A stretch of 64,000 nucleotides of DNA from positions 996,001-1,060,000 of the forward strand of contig NC_009656.1 of assembly GCF_000017205.1 (NCBI RefSeq), in the 5' to 3' direction. Source of the stretch: Pseudomonas paraeruginosa PA7 (GTDB lineage Bacteria; Pseudomonadota; Gammaproteobacteria; Pseudomonadales; Pseudomonadaceae). Under the pieces are notes generated by a model. It was not told where the DNA came from and did not search any database. It saw only the letters and a program-made list of their open reading frames with translations. The position numbers were made by a program, and so were the translations under genes. This document shows, piece after piece, positions 18,546 to 26,834 of this stretch. How positions within the stretch are numbered: the first letter of the stretch is position 1; the number at the start of each line of letters is the position of its first letter.

Positions 18546-21200
18546 ATGCGCACCCGGTGCCTTGTTCTTGTGCTCATGTCGTTGCCTTCCCTTTCCTGGA
18601 CCGGCAGCGCCAGTGCCGGGCCGCGTGAAGGAGCGCCACGGCAGGCCGAGCCCGTGGCTGCGAACGGCCCCGTGTTGCCGGCGACGCCTGCCGCCAGGGG
18701 CGCGCCGCCGCGCCGGATCGTCTTCGATGCGCAGATGCTGTCGCTGGGAGCGGGGGGCCGCGCCATCGACACTTCGCGCTTCGAGCGCGGCAACGTCATC
18801 GAGCCGGGGCGCTATCGTCTCGACCTGCTGGTCAACAACCAGTGGCGGGGTGTCGAGGACGTCGAGTTGCGCCGCGAGCCGGGCCAGGACAGCGCGGTGC
18901 TCTGCTACGACCGGCGCCTGCTGGAGCGGGCCGGTATCGACCTGGCCAGGAGCGCGCGCGGGCAGGACGGCGTTTCCGGCGGCGTCCCGCTGCCCGAGGG
19001 ACTGGCCTGCGAGCCACTGGCGCGCCACGTGCCGGGCGCCACAACCAGGCTGGACATCGCCGAGCAGGCCATCTATCTCTCGGTGCCCGAGTTTTACCTG
19101 AGCCTGGCCTCCTCGAAGACCTACGTCGATCCGTCGAGCTGGGACAACGGCATTTCCGCCGCGCTGCTCAACTACAACGCCAGCCTCTACAACACCGATA
19201 CCCGCGGCAGGAGCGACACCAGCGGTTATGCCGGGCTGAACGCCGGCCTGAATCTGGGCCGGCTGCGCCTGCGCCACAACGGCACGGCCACCTGGTCGCG
19301 GCGCAACGGCAGCCACTACCAGCGCAGCGCCACCTACGGCCAGACCGATCTTCCGGCCTGGCGCTCGCAACTGCTGGTGGGGGAAAGTTCGACCAGCAGC
19401 GAGTTCTTCGACCCGGTGTCGTTCCGTGGCGCGCGGCTTTCCAGCGACGACCGGATGCTGCCCGACTCGCTGCGCTATTACGCGCCGGTGGTGCGCGGAA
19501 CGGCCAACACCAATGCGCGGGTCTCGGTCTACCAGCGCGGCTACCTGATCTACGAGACCACCGTGGCCCCCGGCGCCTTCGCCCTCGACGAACTGCAGGC
19601 CGCAAGCTTCGGCGGCGACCTGGAAGTGCGAGTGGCCGAGGCCAGTGGCGAGGTGCGCACCTTCATCGTGCCGTTCGCCACCACGGTACAACTGCTGCGT
19701 CCCGGCACCACGCGCTACAGCCTGACCGCCGGGCAGGTCAACGATCCCAGCCTGGAGCGGCGACCGAACCTGGTGCAAGGCGTCTACCAGCGCGGCCTGG
19801 GCAACGACCTGACCGCCTATGGGGGCGGGGCCTTCACCGGCAGCTACATGTCGGCGCTGCTGGGCCTGGCCCTGAACACGCCGATCGGCGGCTTCGCCGG
19901 GGACGTGACGCTGGCGCGAACCGACGTGCCCGGCGGTGGCGGCCAGTTGAACGGTTCGAGCTACCGGCTTTCCTACAGCAAGAACCTGCCGAACACCGGC
20001 ACCAACTTCTCGCTGCTCGCCTACCGCTATTCCACCAGTGGCTACCTGGGGCTGCGCGACGCGGTGTTCATGCAGGACCGGGTGGACAGGGGCGAGCCGC
20101 TGGAGTCGTTCTCGCGCCTGCGCAATCGCGTGGATGCCAACATCAGCCAGCAGCTCGGCGCCGGCGGGGGCCACCTGTACCTCAACGGTTCCGCGCAGCG
20201 CTACTGGAGCCATGGTGGCCGGGCCGTGAACTTCTCGGTCGGCTACAGCAACCAGTGGCGCGACGTCAGCTATACCCTCTCCGCGCAACGTCTGCGCAGC
20301 CAGTACGAGGGCTTCTCCGACCGTGAGCGCGGCGGCGCCAGCAGTACCCTGTTCAGCCTGAGCGTTTCCATTCCGCTGGGCGGTCCCGGCCGTGGCTCGC
20401 CGACCCTGAGCAGCTACCTCACCCATGACAGCGCCAGCGGCACGCAGCTCACCAGTGGGGTGTCCGGCCTGCTGGGCAGGCGCGATGAGCTTTCCTACGC
20501 GCTGTCGGCCTCCCACGATCGCGAGCGCGGAGAGACCTCGAAGAACGCCAGCCTCGACTACCGCCTGCCGCAGGTGGAACTGGGTTCGAGCCTGTCGCAG
20601 GGCCCGGGTTATCGCCAGGTGTCGCTCAAGGCGTCCGGCGGCCTGGTCGCCCATGCCGGCGGGCTCACCGCCACCCAGATGCTGGGCGAGACCATTGCCC
20701 TGGTGCATGCCGCCGATGCCCTGGGCGCACGCGCCGGCTATGCCGGCAACAGGGTCGACCGCAGTGGCTACGCGGTGGTCCCCAACCTGATTCCCTACCA
20801 GTCGAACAGTATCGACCTCGATCCCCTCGGGATGCCCGAGGCGGTGGAACTGAAGGCCAGCTCGCGCAACGTGGCGCCCACCGCCGGGGCGGTGGTGCGC
20901 CTGGAGTATCCGACGCGGATCGCCCGCCCGCTGCTGGTCGACAGCCGGATGCCCAGCGGCGAGCCGCTGCCCTTCGCCGCGGAAGTCGTCGATGCGCAGA
21001 GCGGAGAGAACGTCGGTGCCGTCGGCCAGGGCAGCCGCCTGGTGCTGCGCGTCGAACGGGAACGCGGCACGTTGCGCGTGCGCTGGGGCGACGCGCCCGA
21101 CCAGCAGTGCCTGCTGGACTATGCGTTGCCGGCGCGCGCGCAGACCTCGACGGTCCTGAAGCTGGCGTGCCGGCCGGTGGCCGGAGGACTGCGCTCGTGA
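18546..21200 (+). CDS. cupB3: CupB3, outer-membrane usher
   Basis: An approximately 884-residue fimbrial usher (FimD/PapC family). The N-terminal chaperone-binding domain includes FDAQMLSLGAGGRAIDTSRF and GRYRLDLLVNNQW. The 24-strand pore begins near YLSLASSKTYVDPSSWDNGI, with TTVAPGAFALDEL as plug-domain entry and PLGGPGRGSPT in the barrel. The C-terminal domains include GAVVRLEYPTR and PFAAEVVDAQSGENVGAVGQG. CupB3 is described as a P-usher carrying a POTRA-like domain; I cannot confirm POTRA by eye. The start is uncertain: ATG 18546 (MRTRCLVLVL, a signal peptide behind AACAAGGATG) is preferred, but the frame is open from 18414. Confidence 0.9.
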   Translation: MRTRCLVLVLMSLPSLSWTGSASAGPREGAPRQAEPVAANGPVLPATPAARGAPPRRIVFDAQMLSLGAGGRAIDTSRFERGNVIEPGRYRLDLLVNNQWRGVEDVELRREPGQDSAVLCYDRRLLERAGIDLARSARGQDGVSGGVPLPEGLACEPLARHVPGATTRLDIAEQAIYLSVPEFYLSLASSKTYVDPSSWDNGISAALLNYNASLYNTDTRGRSDTSGYAGLNAGLNLGRLRLRHNGTATWSRRNGSHYQRSATYGQTDLPAWRSQLLVGESSTSSEFFDPVSFRGARLSSDDRMLPDSLRYYAPVVRGTANTNARVSVYQRGYLIYETTVAPGAFALDELQAASFGGDLEVRVAEASGEVRTFIVPFATTVQLLRPGTTRYSLTAGQVNDPSLERRPNLVQGVYQRGLGNDLTAYGGGAFTGSYMSALLGLALNTPIGGFAGDVTLARTDVPGGGGQLNGSSYRLSYSKNLPNTGTNFSLLAYRYSTSGYLGLRDAVFMQDRVDRGEPLESFSRLRNRVDANISQQLGAGGGHLYLNGSAQRYWSHGGRAVNFSVGYSNQWRDVSYTLSAQRLRSQYEGFSDRERGGASSTLFSLSVSIPLGGPGRGSPTLSSYLTHDSASGTQLTSGVSGLLGRRDELSYALSASHDRERGETSKNASLDYRLPQVELGSSLSQGPGYRQVSLKASGGLVAHAGGLTATQMLGETIALVHAADALGARAGYAGNRVDRSGYAVVPNLIPYQSNSIDLDPLGMPEAVELKASSRNVAPTAGAVVRLEYPTRIARPLLVDSRMPSGEPLPFAAEVVDAQSGENVGAVGQGSRLVLRVERERGTLRVRWGDAPDQQCLLDYALPARAQTSTVLKLACRPVAGGLRS

Positions 21201-21949
21201 TCCGCCGATGCCTGCATCGCTGCGGCTTGGCGCTCGGCCTTTCTCTCGCGCTGCCGGCGAGCGTCGACGCGGCGCTGAACGTGGTCGGTAGCCGCTTCAT
21301 CTATCCGGCGCAGAGCGACGCCCTGAGCATCCGTATCGGCAATGGCGGCCAGCGGCCGATCCTGGTCCAGGCCTGGCTGGATCGCGGCGATGGCTCCGCC
21401 GACCCGAGCACCGTCCAGGTGCCCTTCGTCCTGTCTCGGCCATTGTCGCGTGTCGAGCCGCAGGAAAAGTACGCGTTGCAGCTGCGCTACACCGGCGAGC
21501 CGCTGCCGGACGACCGTGAATCGCTGTTCTGGCTGAACCTGCTCGAGGTGCCATCGCGGGACGAGGGCCGCGACAACCTGCTGCTGCTGAGCTACCGCCT
21601 GCGGATGAAGGTCCTGTTTCGCCCGCGGGGATTGCCCGGCGATCCACGGGCGGCCGCCGGACAGGTGGCCTGGCGCCTGTTGCCGGCCGCGTCGCCGGGG
21701 AAGCTGGCGGTGCTCGAGGCCGACAACCGTTCCCCCTATCACGTTTCCCTGACCCGCCTGGAACTGCGCGAGGGGGACGTGGCGATCGCCCTTGGCAACC
21801 CGACCCTGCCGCCATTCAGCCGTACCCCGCTGCCACTGCCCAAGCCGGCGCGCGCGGGCGCGCGGGTTCACTACGAGGTCGTGGATGACCAGGGCCGGAT
21901 CGAGGTCGGCGTGGCGTCGACCGGCCCGCCCGTGGCGGAACACCCCTAG
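21197..21949 (+). CDS. cupB4: CupB4, second periplasmic pilus chaperone
   Basis: A 250-residue PapD-like chaperone whose GTG start (21197) overlaps the cupB3 stop as GTGA. The signal peptide follows MIRRCLHRCGLALGLSLALP, cut near SVDAA. Ig-fold signatures match CupB2: GSRFIYPAQSDALSIRIGN, VPFVLSRPLSRVEPQEKYAL, DRESLFWLNLLEVPS and LRMKVLFRPRGL. An alternative downstream ATG is absent, which supports GTG. Two chaperones in one cluster suggest distinct clients. Its place between usher and CupB5/CupB6 suggests it serves CupB5 or CupB6, as reported for CupB5 export. Confidence 0.92.
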   Translation: MIRRCLHRCGLALGLSLALPASVDAALNVVGSRFIYPAQSDALSIRIGNGGQRPILVQAWLDRGDGSADPSTVQVPFVLSRPLSRVEPQEKYALQLRYTGEPLPDDRESLFWLNLLEVPSRDEGRDNLLLLSYRLRMKVLFRPRGLPGDPRAAAGQVAWRLLPAASPGKLAVLEADNRSPYHVSLTRLELREGDVAIALGNPTLPPFSRTPLPLPKPARAGARVHYEVVDDQGRIEVGVASTGPPVAEHP

Positions 21950-22038
21950 GAGTTCGGCAGGGCCCGGGGAGATGGGGCGCTGCCGCAGCATGGCCCTGCA
22001 AATAGGTTGCGGGGCTTCATTGGAGAGGAAGTAGACAG

Positions 22039-25000
22039 ATGAACAAATGCTATGCACTGGTCTGGAACGCATCCCAGGGCTGCTGGAACGTCGCCAGCGA
22101 AGGTAGCCGTCGGCGTGGCAAGACCGCTGGCGTACGGGCGGTGGCGGCCTCGCTCCTCGCCCTGATGGGCGCGGGCGCCCTGGCTCCGGCCTATGCACTG
22201 CCGACCGACCCCAAGGTGGTGGCCGGCAGCGGAGACATCCAGTTGGTCGGCGCCAAGAGCATGTCGATCAACCAGCACACCGAGAAGCTGATCACCAACT
22301 GGGATTCCTTCAGCGTCGGCGCCGGCGAGCGAGTAACCTTCAACCAGCCAACCTCGGCTTCGATTGCCCTGAACCGGGTGCTCGGCACCAGGGCCAGCGA
22401 TATCCAGGGCAATATCGACGCCAACGGCAAGGTATTCCTGGTCAACCCCAACGGCGTGCTCTTCGGCCGTAATGCCCAGGTCAACGTCGGTGGCCTGGTG
22501 GTTTCGACGCAGGACATCAAGGACGCCGATTTCCTGGCCAGCAAGTTCCAGTTCTCCGGCTCGTCGACCAGCGAAGTGCTCAACATGGGGCGCCTGAGCG
22601 CGGCGGAAGGGGGATCCATCGCCTTGCTGGGCGCCCGGGTCGACAACCAGGGGACGATCCTGGCGCAGATGGGCACCGCCGCTCTCGGCGCAGGTGGCGA
22701 TTTCACCCTGAACTTCGATGGCAACCGGCTGCTCGATATCCAGGTCAACGGCGCCGTCGTCGGTGCGCTGGCGAAGAACGGCGGCCTGCTGAAGGCCGAT
22801 GGCGGCCAGGTGCTGATGACCGCCAGGGCAACCACCACGGTCCTCGGCTCGGTGGTGAACAACCAGGGCGCCATCGAGGCCAGGAGTCTGCGCGGCCAGT
22901 CCGGCAAGATCATCCTCGATGGCGGTTCGGGCAAGGTGCTCGTGGCCGGCGCGCTGTCCGCCAACGCGCTGAACGAGCCGGGCCACGGTGGCACGGTGGA
23001 GATGAAAGCGGCCGAGGTCGAGGTCAACCTGGCGACCCAGGTGAACACCCTGGCCAGCAACGGCAACAATGGCATCTGGAAGATCAGCGCCGACAAGGTC
23101 GACGTCCATCGCACGGCGCTGGCCAGCGGCGGCACCGTGCATGTCGATACCCTGTCGCGCAACCTGGCGACCACCAATATCGAACTGAACTCGACCAAGG
23201 GCGACCTGAACCTGAATGGTCCGGTGGCCTGGGCCTCGGGCAACCGGCTGGCGCTGAACTCCGCCGGCGACCTGAACCTGAACGGCAAGCTGACCGCTAC
23301 CGGCGTCAATGCCAGGCTGGGTCTGCAGGCCAAGGGCGGGATCGAGATCAACGACAAGATCGTGATCAGCGGCGCCTCCAGCGGCATGAGCCTGGAGGCC
23401 GGCAACGGACATCGGGTGAACGGCAATGCGTCGGTCACGCTGTCCGGCGCCAATGCGAGCTATGTCTCGGGCGGTTATTACTACACGGTGGTCCAGACCC
23501 TGGCGCAACTGCAGGCGATCAACACCAACCTGGACGGCCTCTACGTCCTCGGCAACAACATCCTGGGCAGCTACTACTGCACGGCATTGCAGTCCATTGG
23601 CGGTCCCGCCGGCGTCTTCACCGGAACCCTGGATGGTCTGGGCAACACCATCGGCAACCTCTCGATCACCAACACCGGGGCCAACGTCGGCCTGTTCGCC
23701 CGCTCTTCCGGCACCCTGTCCAACCTGAAGCTGGACAACCTGCGGGTCTCCGACAGCAACTACGGCGCCGGGCCGTCCTCCCTCGGCGCGCTGGTGGGTA
23801 TCAACAACGGCCTGGTTTCCAATGTCACCGCCACCCGGATCAGCGTCAATGGCAGCAGTTCGCGCTCCAACGCCGTGGGCGGCCTGGTCGGCCGCAACAA
23901 CGGCGGGCGGATTCGCGCCGCCAGCGTCAGCGGCACGGTCAGCGGCTACGCGCCCACCACCGCGATCGGCGGTTTGGTCGGCGAGAACGCTTCCAATGGT
24001 CGGCAGGCGCTGATCGAGGACAGTAATTCCAGCGTGCAGATCGCCGCCAGGTCCACCGAGCGCAACAGCCTGGGCGGCGTCGGCGGCCTGGTCGGGTTGA
24101 ATTCGCGCGGCGTGATCAACAACTCCCATAGCCAGGGCCGGGTCGATGCCTCCAGGGCCGGCCTCAACGTGGGTGGCCTGGTCGGTTTCAACCTGATGGG
24201 CGAGATATTCCGCAGCAGCGCCAGCGGCCAGGTGGTGGCGGGCAGCGCCGGCTATACTGGCGGCCTGATCGGCTTGAACAGCAACGGTGTGATTTCGCAG
24301 TCCCAGGCCAGCGGCATGGTTTTCAGCAGCAGCGGCCTGGCGACCGGCGGGTTGGTGGGCAGGAACGAGGGCGACAGCGAGCTGAGGAACGTCAAGGCCA
24401 GCGGCAATGTCACGGACAGCTACGGTACGGACATCGGCGGCCTGATCGGAGTCAATACCGCCGCGCGGGTGGATACCGCCGAGGCGACCGGCAAGGTCAC
24501 CGGGGGCGCCAACAGCCGGGTCGGCGGTCTGGTCGGCAGCAACATCAGCGCCTCGCTCGATCATGTGATCGCCCGCGGCGCCGTGTTCGGCGGCATCAAC
24601 AGCCAGGTCGGCGGAATCGCCGGCAGCAACAGCGGCGAGATCTCCAGCGCGGATACCCGCGGCATCGTCTCCGCTGGCTCGAACAGTTCGCTCGGCGGCC
24701 TGGTAGGGACCAACTTCGGCAGCATCATGGCATCCAGCAGCAAGAACGACGTGCGGGGCGGGAGCCGCAGCCGCATCGGCGGTCTGGTGGGCGAGAACCA
24801 GATCCAGGGACGAATCAGCTCTTCCAGCTCGGAGAGCACCGTCAGCGGCGACTACTACACCACCATGGGCGGTATTGCCGGAGTCAACCTGGGGCGGATC
24901 GAGTACTCCGGCGTCAGCGGCAGGATCAACTTCAGGCCGCAATCCAACTATGGGCAGATCTACGGCTCCCTGGTGGGCGAGAACCGTGGCGTCCTCGTCG

Positions 25001-25068
25001 GCAACTACGTGACCGGCGAGGCGGCGGTCCTGCCGCCTGCCGGCGTCGACTACGGGCAAATCTGGTAA
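22039..25068 (+). CDS. cupB5: CupB5, TpsA-like secreted adhesin with GLUG repeats
   Basis: A 1009-residue secreted protein. It opens with an extended signal-peptide region (MNKCYALVWNASQGCW, then VASEGSRRRGK) followed by a hydrophobic core ending near PAYA, typical of two-partner-secretion passengers. Residues about 55-330 are the haemagglutination-activity (FHA N-terminal) domain, with LPTDPKVVAGSG, NWDSFSVGAGERVTFNQP, DIQGNIDANGKVFLVNPNGVLFG. Residues about 580-985 hold about 14 GLUG-type repeats (GGLVGxNxxG), a right-handed beta-helix. No TpsB transporter gene is present; export through the CupB3 P-usher has been reported. The protein has a single Cys pair near residue 515 and is otherwise Ser/Gly/Asn-rich. 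Confidence 0.9.
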   Translation: MNKCYALVWNASQGCWNVASEGSRRRGKTAGVRAVAASLLALMGAGALAPAYALPTDPKVVAGSGDIQLVGAKSMSINQHTEKLITNWDSFSVGAGERVTFNQPTSASIALNRVLGTRASDIQGNIDANGKVFLVNPNGVLFGRNAQVNVGGLVVSTQDIKDADFLASKFQFSGSSTSEVLNMGRLSAAEGGSIALLGARVDNQGTILAQMGTAALGAGGDFTLNFDGNRLLDIQVNGAVVGALAKNGGLLKADGGQVLMTARATTTVLGSVVNNQGAIEARSLRGQSGKIILDGGSGKVLVAGALSANALNEPGHGGTVEMKAAEVEVNLATQVNTLASNGNNGIWKISADKVDVHRTALASGGTVHVDTLSRNLATTNIELNSTKGDLNLNGPVAWASGNRLALNSAGDLNLNGKLTATGVNARLGLQAKGGIEINDKIVISGASSGMSLEAGNGHRVNGNASVTLSGANASYVSGGYYYTVVQTLAQLQAINTNLDGLYVLGNNILGSYYCTALQSIGGPAGVFTGTLDGLGNTIGNLSITNTGANVGLFARSSGTLSNLKLDNLRVSDSNYGAGPSSLGALVGINNGLVSNVTATRISVNGSSSRSNAVGGLVGRNNGGRIRAASVSGTVSGYAPTTAIGGLVGENASNGRQALIEDSNSSVQIAARSTERNSLGGVGGLVGLNSRGVINNSHSQGRVDASRAGLNVGGLVGFNLMGEIFRSSASGQVVAGSAGYTGGLIGLNSNGVISQSQASGMVFSSSGLATGGLVGRNEGDSELRNVKASGNVTDSYGTDIGGLIGVNTAARVDTAEATGKVTGGANSRVGGLVGSNISASLDHVIARGAVFGGINSQVGGIAGSNSGEISSADTRGIVSAGSNSSLGGLVGTNFGSIMASSSKNDVRGGSRSRIGGLVGENQIQGRISSSSSESTVSGDYYTTMGGIAGVNLGRIEYSGVSGRINFRPQSNYGQIYGSLVGENRGVLVGNYVTGEAAVLPPAGVDYGQIW

Positions 25069-25076
25069 GGCAGGCG

Positions 25077-25106
25077 GGGAGCCTCCCCGGCAGGGGGGCT
25101 CCCTTT
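25077..25106 (+). terminator. Intercistronic hairpin between cupB5 and cupB6
   Basis: GGGAGCC (25077-25083) pairs with GGCTCCC (25097-25103) and the internal CCCC/GGGG extends it. A short TTT follows. It lies nine bases after the cupB5 stop and 73 bases before cupB6. It resembles a weak intrinsic terminator or attenuator that could lower cupB6 expression relative to cupB5. Confidence 0.55.
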
Positions 25107-25176
25107 CCGCGTCGACGGCGGCCTTCCGGATTCCTGCGGCGGCCGCCTTTTCCACAAGAACATCCTGGAGAATCCC

Positions 25177-26316
25177 ATGAGCGCGAGGTCTTTTCCCTTC
25201 GGCCATATCCCCGCCGGACGTGCCTGCCGGCCGCTGCTTCTGTGCTCCCTGCTCGCCGGGCTGTCCCTGCAGCCGGCCTCGGCGCTGGACGAGATCGCGC
25301 GCGACTGCACCTTCCGCAACGGCCTGGGAGGCCCCTGGCGCGCAGTCAACGACCTGACCAGCAACACGCCCAAGGGCACCGTGTTGTTCATCAGGCCGGT
25401 CAACCTGTTTATCGACTACAAGGTGTCGTACTCCGCGGAGCCGCATGAGTTGATCCTGGGGGGAAACTGGAGCGGGGTCGGCTATCCGGAATCCTTCGGG
25501 ACGGTACAGACCAACATCCACGGGATCGGCTACCGGATCTCCATGGATGCCCAGGATGGCGTCAAGCGACCGATCCCCATCGATAACATTCCTCACGCCC
25601 TCGATCGACGCGCGACCGTCAATGCCGGCGGCGCGGTCAACGACTACCTGCAGGAACTGGTGCTGACGGTCGATCCCAGGGACCTCCCCAGTGGCGAACT
25701 GCTGGTCACCCGCGTTTCCGGCAGTGCGATGCTGAACCTCTGGGCGGTGGACATGCTCAAGGGCGAAACGTCCTTGGGGGGGCGCTTCGACATTCCCACC
25801 AGCAACACGCCGGTTGGTGTATGCCGGACGCCTTATCGGCTGGTCGGGCCGGAGGCGATCAATATCGGCGGCGGACCGCCGCCGCTGATTCCTAACAAGT
25901 GCAAGGTCGAGGTCGGGCAGACCATCCCGGTCGAGCTGGGCAGCGTCGCGCTGAAGGATTTTCCGCAGATCAACGATACCTCCAGGGCGCGCCACTTCAG
26001 CATCACCCTGAGCGAATGCGCGGCGGCGGCGAAGCCGCAGGTGGCCTTCCAGGACAAGTACGCCTCCGTGGCCCCGGCCGATCCGACGATCCTCAGCCTG
26101 AAGAACGGCGGTGCCAAGGGTTTCGGCATCGTCGTCGAGAACGGCCTGGACAGCGGCAGGCGCATCCGCTTCGACGGCACGCCTTACCCGATGCGCCGCG
26201 TCGGCGACACCGCCGACATTCCCCTGAGCGCCGCCTACATCCGTACCGGCACCGCGGCCGAGCTCAAGGCCGGGGTGGCCGACGGCGCGGCCGAGTTCAG
26301 CTTCACCTTCCCCTGA
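25177..26316 (+). CDS. cupB6: CupB6, two-domain fimbrial tip adhesin-like subunit
   Basis: A 379-residue exported fimbrial protein. Signal peptide ends near LQPASA. Residues about 38-230 form an N-terminal domain with two cysteines (RDCTFRNGL and VGVCRTPYR). Residues about 245-379 are a pilin-like domain: CKVEVGQTIPVELGSV, FSITLSECAAA, GAKGFGIVVENG and the C-terminal AAEFSFTFP with penultimate aromatic. This receptor-plus-pilin layout is that of FimH-type tip adhesins. ATG 25177 follows CTGGAGAATCCC. A hairpin separates it from cupB5, consistent with lower, tip-level expression. Its ligand is unknown. Confidence 0.88.
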   Translation: MSARSFPFGHIPAGRACRPLLLCSLLAGLSLQPASALDEIARDCTFRNGLGGPWRAVNDLTSNTPKGTVLFIRPVNLFIDYKVSYSAEPHELILGGNWSGVGYPESFGTVQTNIHGIGYRISMDAQDGVKRPIPIDNIPHALDRRATVNAGGAVNDYLQELVLTVDPRDLPSGELLVTRVSGSAMLNLWAVDMLKGETSLGGRFDIPTSNTPVGVCRTPYRLVGPEAINIGGGPPPLIPNKCKVEVGQTIPVELGSVALKDFPQINDTSRARHFSITLSECAAAAKPQVAFQDKYASVAPADPTILSLKNGGAKGFGIVVENGLDSGRRIRFDGTPYPMRRVGDTADIPLSAAYIRTGTAAELKAGVADGAAEFSFTFP

Positions 26317-26346
26317 GCGGAGCGGGCGAGGGATTCATGGGGGAGA

Positions 26347-26760
26347 TCACGCCATAGGTCTGCTCCGGTTCCAGAATCGCGGGCTCCACCCCAAGCACAG
26401 GTCTAGGGGCGGCGAGCCATCCAGCGAATCCTCGGTACAAGCCCTGGAGAGCGCGCTGCAGCTTGCCATCAGGCGCACTTCGCCGACCATGTGCGCCATG
26501 CCTTGCAGGCGATGGAGGATACCGCCCAGGGCCGCGATGTCGCCTGGCATGGCCAGCCCGCGCAGGTTCGCCGGAAGGGCACGGGGTTCGCCACTTGAGG
26601 CTGGCACCTCGGCGCCCAGGCGATCCTTGAGCAACGAGGCGATGTCGGCGCTCAGCCGGTCATGGCCGCCGTCGCGGTAGACGATGGCCAGCGGCGGGAA
26701 GTCGCGGGTGGTGGTGCCGAGACTGGGTGCGCTTGCGCGGCAGCCAGGCCCGGTTCGTCT
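26347..26760 (-). pseudogene. Collapsed BvgS-type hybrid sensor kinase (periplasmic-domain and Hpt fragments)
   Basis: On the minus strand a short frame reads LGTTTRDFPPLAIVYRDGGH, then DRLSADIASLLKDRLG, which is the start of a Venus-flytrap solute-binding domain of the kind in BvgS/RocS sensors. An adjacent frame just upstream carries RAWL, the usual preceding motif, so a frameshift is likely. The reading then jumps to MPGDIAALGGILHRLQGMAH and MVGEVRLMASCSALSRA, an Hpt phosphotransfer motif (HRLxG with phospho-His). The transmembrane, kinase and receiver regions are absent. It looks like the two ends of a large sensor joined by internal deletion. It sits between cupB6 and the REC-EAL gene, the place of a Roc-type sensor. 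Confidence 0.6.
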
Positions 26761-26834
26761 TGTCCTGCTGCACGCCCGACCTTAAACGGCAAGTTGATAT
26801 CGCAACGACCGCCAGTCCGCTGGCTCCAGGCGGA

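Noticed and set aside
18444-20708. Open frame of 754 codons antisense to cupB3
   Set aside because: Antisense shadow of the usher; no recognisable motif or ribosome site.
23791-24990. Repeats considered as a CRISPR array or DNA satellite
   Set aside because: The repeats are protein-level GLUG motifs in one open frame with diverged codons and no constant DNA spacer pattern.
21946-25995. Open frame of 1349 codons on the minus strand opposite cupB5/cupB6
   Set aside because: It is antisense to real exported proteins with signal peptides and family motifs. Its sequence is compositionally like other GC-rich antisense shadows and shows no domain.
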